Origin: Crambe crambe
Lineage: Eukaryota > Porifera > Demospongiae > Poecilosclerida > Crambeidae
DNA: 64,000 nucleotides
Assembly: GCA_963924555.1 (NCBI GenBank)
Contig: OZ004582.1
Span: forward strand, 8,217,927 to 8,281,926
Reading direction: 5' to 3'
Below are positions 60,326 through 64,000 of this stretch, in pieces. Under the pieces are notes generated by a model, which did not search any database, was not told where the DNA came from, and saw nothing but the letters and a program-made list of their open reading frames with translations. The position numbers and the translations under genes were made by a program. Within the stretch, counting starts at the first letter, position 1; each line of letters opens with the position of its first letter.

Positions 60326-62826
60326 AGTAAGAAACAGAAGTATTATATCAACTGATATATTGACTGATTTTCTGATCACATTGTATGCTAGTACGTGGGT
60401 ACGTTAGAAAAGGAAACAGTGAATTTTTATTATGGAACACTTTCCTGGAACCTACTTAAAGTAATGAATGCAAAGAAAGTGTTTCGTCGTATGCTTTTCC
60501 GTTCCTTCCCTTGTCATGATCAGACATCAAATTGCATCAGCATGGTCAGATGACCTCTAGATGGATCCAGTTTTCTGATTGGTCAGGTCTGGACCAACAT
60601 CTTGCCACAATACTAAATCAAATTTCATCATATGATCCAGGTTACTGATACCTTTTGATTGGGCGAGATGAAGAATTTTTTTGGGTCATAACTGTGGTGC
60701 TGCGTAGTAAACTAAGCCATGAAGGTGACCCATGGCTTGATATAGAGATTAAAAGATAGAACCCAAAGCTGCTGTTTTGTGGGGTGGCTGTCTTATCTTG
60801 TGGTGTGTTATCTGCTAGTGTTCTAAACTTGCGTGGGTGCTAAATAGTCCCTTCTTAAACTTGAGAAGTTTTTTGTTTGTTTTTTCATGTGTTGTTGTTA
60901 TTTTCCTTTAAAAGTGTACATATCATGAATGCCTTGGTATCAAGAAAGGTTTTCCACTGCATCTTCCTTTGAAAGTTTCATCAATGACTTTATTAAGAGA
61001 TTAAAAAGGGGTTTTCTTTTCAGGCAATTTTTTTTGGCAGCGTATCAGGACATGTATGGATAATATTGTGAACACTAACCCGTGGTAAACCAGCTCCTAC
61101 GCCACTAACCCGTGGGAAACCAGCTCCTATGCCACTAACCCGTGGGAAACCAGCTCTTATGACATAATAGAGTATTGTATCTGAACTTCCTTTAATTAAG
61201 ATCTAATGATAATAATATTATAGTCAAGACCACTTCTGATAAGCTAAATGTGTATACATAGACTACTTTCTATTTCCTTGTTTCACATTTGGGAGTCACA
61301 GGTATAGCCACAGGTCACCAACCATTCACTCAAATCAATGAATAATATTGAGTCACCTTTGATCAAGACCCATCACAAGACCACTTCTTTATAGTGGTGG
61401 TCACTAGAGACAGCTTTTGTCATCATTGTGAGTCATAAATATACCACAGTCACTATAGAGTGTTTACCCTCAGGTCCTAACTCTTCTCATCACAGTGTCT
61501 TTTCTTGCCTTCAATATACAGTACCTCAGACAAAAACCAAAAACGTGTTCCTTCTCCTAGCTATTCAGTCCTATATTATAGATGCTCAGATAACATGTTT
61601 TGTTTTGTTTTGTTTCATTTTTCATTTTTCCCTTTATCATGACTTTTACATTATTATTTTTTGGTCTATGCAAGAATTCTTTCACTACCGTTAACAGTCA
61701 GGAGAAGAAAATCACCTTCAGTCATAGCCTTTATCTCCTTCAGACTTGAAACTCTCCTGAAAGTTCCATTCTGTAGTAGGTGATTGGACGTATTCTATTC
61801 ATGAATTATTTTGCAAGAAAGCACATGCTATGCATGCTATGCACTTGCTCAGTCAGTGCGTGCTTATATGGTTGGTGTGCATTGTATTACAACGATAAAG
61901 TAAAGTCAGAATAGTCTCTGTAGTAACTTTCCCTTATAAAGCTCACTCCCGAGTATAGCTGGAAGACAAAGGAAAGATTTTAGTAAAGGAAGTCCACCTC
62001 AACAGTTTAGCAAACACTATTCAATCTCATTTCTCAACTAAAAAAAGTCTATTTGCATTCACCTTTGCCCCTTGATCATTCACTATAACTGCTATAACTT
62101 TCTCAATTCTTAACCAAATTTCGAATTTCAAAGTCCAGCAGAGAAAGTGGATAATCAGCTGCCTGTTGCTTCATTAAACAAGAAAGTTATTGCAGTTATA
62201 GCGAAGTGATCAAGATGCCGGATGAATCCATGCAAAGTCTTTTTAAGAAAGCATCCATTCTGACAATGTTTATGAGTCTAGTTTATTAATTTAATTGTGC
62301 ATAATGTTTTTGACCGATTTGGATTACTACATTTGAGGTCGATAGACAAATCAGATGGTTAGAAAAATTTGGACCAATAAGATTGTTGCTAAATCACACT
62401 TATCAGCATCCTGAGAGATTTCACAGAATTGCACAGTTGATTTTGCTTTCTTTCCGCTTTATATCAAGAGCACCAGTTCGAAGCACTGAAGATCTGCACT
62501 GATATGTTATGCTACTCCTAGGAACTGATGTCATATAGTCTGTTAATAACTTGGCTCCATGCATGTGTAATGGTTTGTATTATTGTTCAATTTTACCATG
62601 TGTATTCGTTGCATTATGTAAGTCTTCACTGCAGACCCTTGTGTGTCATCTGAGCATAATATTATGTCAATTTTTCCTACTACAGACTACAGGAAGTGGA
62701 TATATTGTTATTAACATTTTGTAGGCTTCTATAAATGCGCGTATAGTATAGCATAGCCAGCTGTTAAAAACCACAGCCTCATGCGCAGTTATTAGATAGT
62801 TTGTTGTTCAGTACAGTGTGAAGACA
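60326..62826. other. Stretch between DAP5 and the ephrin-like gene
   Basis: No exon with W2-domain similarity was found on the plus strand. An ~80-bp duplication of DAP5's last exon end lies at about 60318-60350 (GTTTAAAGTAAGAAACAGAA). A 30-bp unit (ACCCGTGGGAAACCAGCTCC) is repeated three times at 61075-61165. The first kilobase may be the DAP5 3' UTR; the last part is the ephrin-like promoter. Confidence 0.5.
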
Positions 62827-63795
62827 ATGGTTTCCTTGTGGAGTGTTAGTACTAATTCTTTGCCTAGTAGTAATAATAGAACATTCAGGTCTGCTCTTCT
62901 CTGTGTGTTGATATCGATTCTGACTTTTACTTGCCATGGGCAGATGCAGACTCACAATGTTTTATGGACACCGGAAGGAGTCAGAAGATACAACGCCACT
63001 CACCCACTGCTAGTCAATCTGAGAGACATTCTTAATTTGCAGTGCCAGAGACTCGGAAACTACAACTATAGCAACGCGTGGGTTCACAGAGATATAGAAC
63101 AGTATCGACAGTGCAGCTGTGCAGCTGTTGCAAGTGCTCCATGTCACAGAATCGGGTCATGTGCTCCTGAGATTGGCACTGGGTCTATTGAGCTTAGAGT
63201 AAACAATGATGGAGCCGATTTGGATACCATTAGTAGTTATACTGCAGGTCGAGTGTATTATTTAGTAAGTTACTCCACAAATACCCTTCAATCTGCTCTA
63301 GGCGAGGAGAAAACAGGTGGACAGTGTGTGGAAGGGCTCAAACTTGCCTTCGCTGTAGCTCCACTTCCAAGCGAGCCGTCAAATACAAGACCGCCACCTC
63401 CGGGATCAGGAATTACGTCCCCCTCTGACATCTTACCGTCGGTTACAGACCCGTATGGATCGGGTGAAGTATCGAGCTCACTCGTCCCTCAGGTGACAAG
63501 TGTGCCTAATACTGGTCTCACTGCTCCATTCGTGTTCCAAGACTGGCATATAGCCGTAATTGCTGTCCTCGGAGGGATTGTCTTGATCCTTCTGGTCTCT
63601 GGTATTGTTGTGATTTGCTTAGTGGTAGCACGTTCTCGGAGAAAACGAAAGACAGCCGATATCAGCAATGGCAAGCAAGATATGGGACAGATTCAGAGTA
63701 TCTTTCCGAATAATGCAGAAGTTCAATACCCTGTTGAAAACTTCAAAGACCCAATAGATGAAGTAGGAACTACATCAACTTTTGGTAGGAGATAG
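62827..63795 (+). CDS. Ephrin-like transmembrane ligand
   Basis: Single-exon frame of 322 aa. Signal-type hydrophobic stretch at about 24-39 (ALLCVLISILTFTCHG). The extracellular domain resembles the ephrin receptor-binding cupredoxin fold: HNVLWTPEG near its start (ephrin H-x-V-x-W-N), LRDILNLQC (ephrin LNDYVDIICP), IEQYRQCSC, YTAGRVYYLVSYS (GHSYYYIS) and CVEGLKLAFAV (CLRLKVTV). A Pro/Ser-rich stalk follows, a membrane helix at about 245-268 (IAVIAVLGGIVLILLVSGIV), a basic stop-transfer (RSRRKRK) and a ~50-residue cytosolic tail, like B-class ephrins but without their PDZ-binding end. ATG at 62827 is the first in frame and fits the signal peptide. Confidence 0.75.
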   Translation: MVSLWSVSTNSLPSSNNRTFRSALLCVLISILTFTCHGQMQTHNVLWTPEGVRRYNATHPLLVNLRDILNLQCQRLGNYNYSNAWVHRDIEQYRQCSCAAVASAPCHRIGSCAPEIGTGSIELRVNNDGADLDTISSYTAGRVYYLVSYSTNTLQSALGEEKTGGQCVEGLKLAFAVAPLPSEPSNTRPPPPGSGITSPSDILPSVTDPYGSGEVSSSLVPQVTSVPNTGLTAPFVFQDWHIAVIAVLGGIVLILLVSGIVVICLVVARSRRKRKTADISNGKQDMGQIQSIFPNNAEVQYPVENFKDPIDEVGTTSTFGRR

Positions 63796-64000
63796 ACCTT
63801 CAGGCTATTGCATACAGGAAAAAAACCTTTCTTTTTTGTATGTATCATGTCATCTCACCATTTTTTTATTGTATTGTTTTATTGTTTGTGATCATTTGGC
63901 AATAATAATAATATCTTGAGTGCACTTAACTCATGATTATCATTTTAGTTAGAGTTCCATCTTCTTCCCAAGTAGAAAAATCAAACTCGATTGATAGCCA
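63796..64000. other. 3' flank of the ephrin-like gene
   Basis: AT-rich; (AAT)n at 63901-63913. No other feature seen. Confidence 0.3.

Overview
This window is nuclear DNA of an animal, most likely a demosponge. The genes are animal-type: 5-oxoprolinase, the eIF4G relative DAP5, cytosolic sulfotransferases, TRAF-like RING/zinc-finger proteins, a kinase-Kelch fusion and an ephrin-like membrane ligand. Introns are many and often short (about 50-150 bp). TRAF-like and kinase-Kelch expansions together with a single-exon ephrin-like gene are typical of sponges. The sponge assignment is an inference. No rRNA, tRNA or CRISPR was recognised. All exon borders were worked out by hand from GT/GC-AG signals, reading frame and family similarity.

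Layout. 0-7.5 kb: 3' end of an NNMT/PNMT-type methyltransferase (+), a three-exon sulfotransferase (-), a 2-kb inverted-repeat element, and a single-exon fucosyltransferase-like type II membrane protein (-). 7.5-29.1 kb: one 33-exon 5-oxoprolinase gene (-) whose exons sum exactly to 1,294 codons plus stop. Its 11.5-kb intron 29 holds a cluster of TRAF-like genes on the opposite strand (three open, one broken, one relic). The cluster grew by duplications that also copied oxoprolinase exon 29. 29.2-33.5 kb: a small multi-pass membrane protein that starts 83 bp from oxoprolinase, then repeats. 33.5-35.5 kb: a second three-exon sulfotransferase (-). 35.9-41.4 kb: a 12-exon MFS transporter (+) with two related fold-back elements in its introns. 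42.4-44.3 kb: a kinase-Kelch gene (-) with two frameshifts. 44.9-60.3 kb: a 20-exon DAP5/eIF4G2 gene (+) that appears to start at GUG; its 6.2-kb intron 6 holds another antisense TRAF-like gene and a TTAA-flanked element. 62.8-63.8 kb: an ephrin-like gene (+).

The genes do not form an operon or pathway. The main themes are antisense nesting of single-exon TRAF-like genes in introns of housekeeping genes, segmental duplication that carries host exons, and many small inverted-repeat elements (TA-flanked pogo-like, TTAA-flanked, and fold-back types) in introns and spacers.
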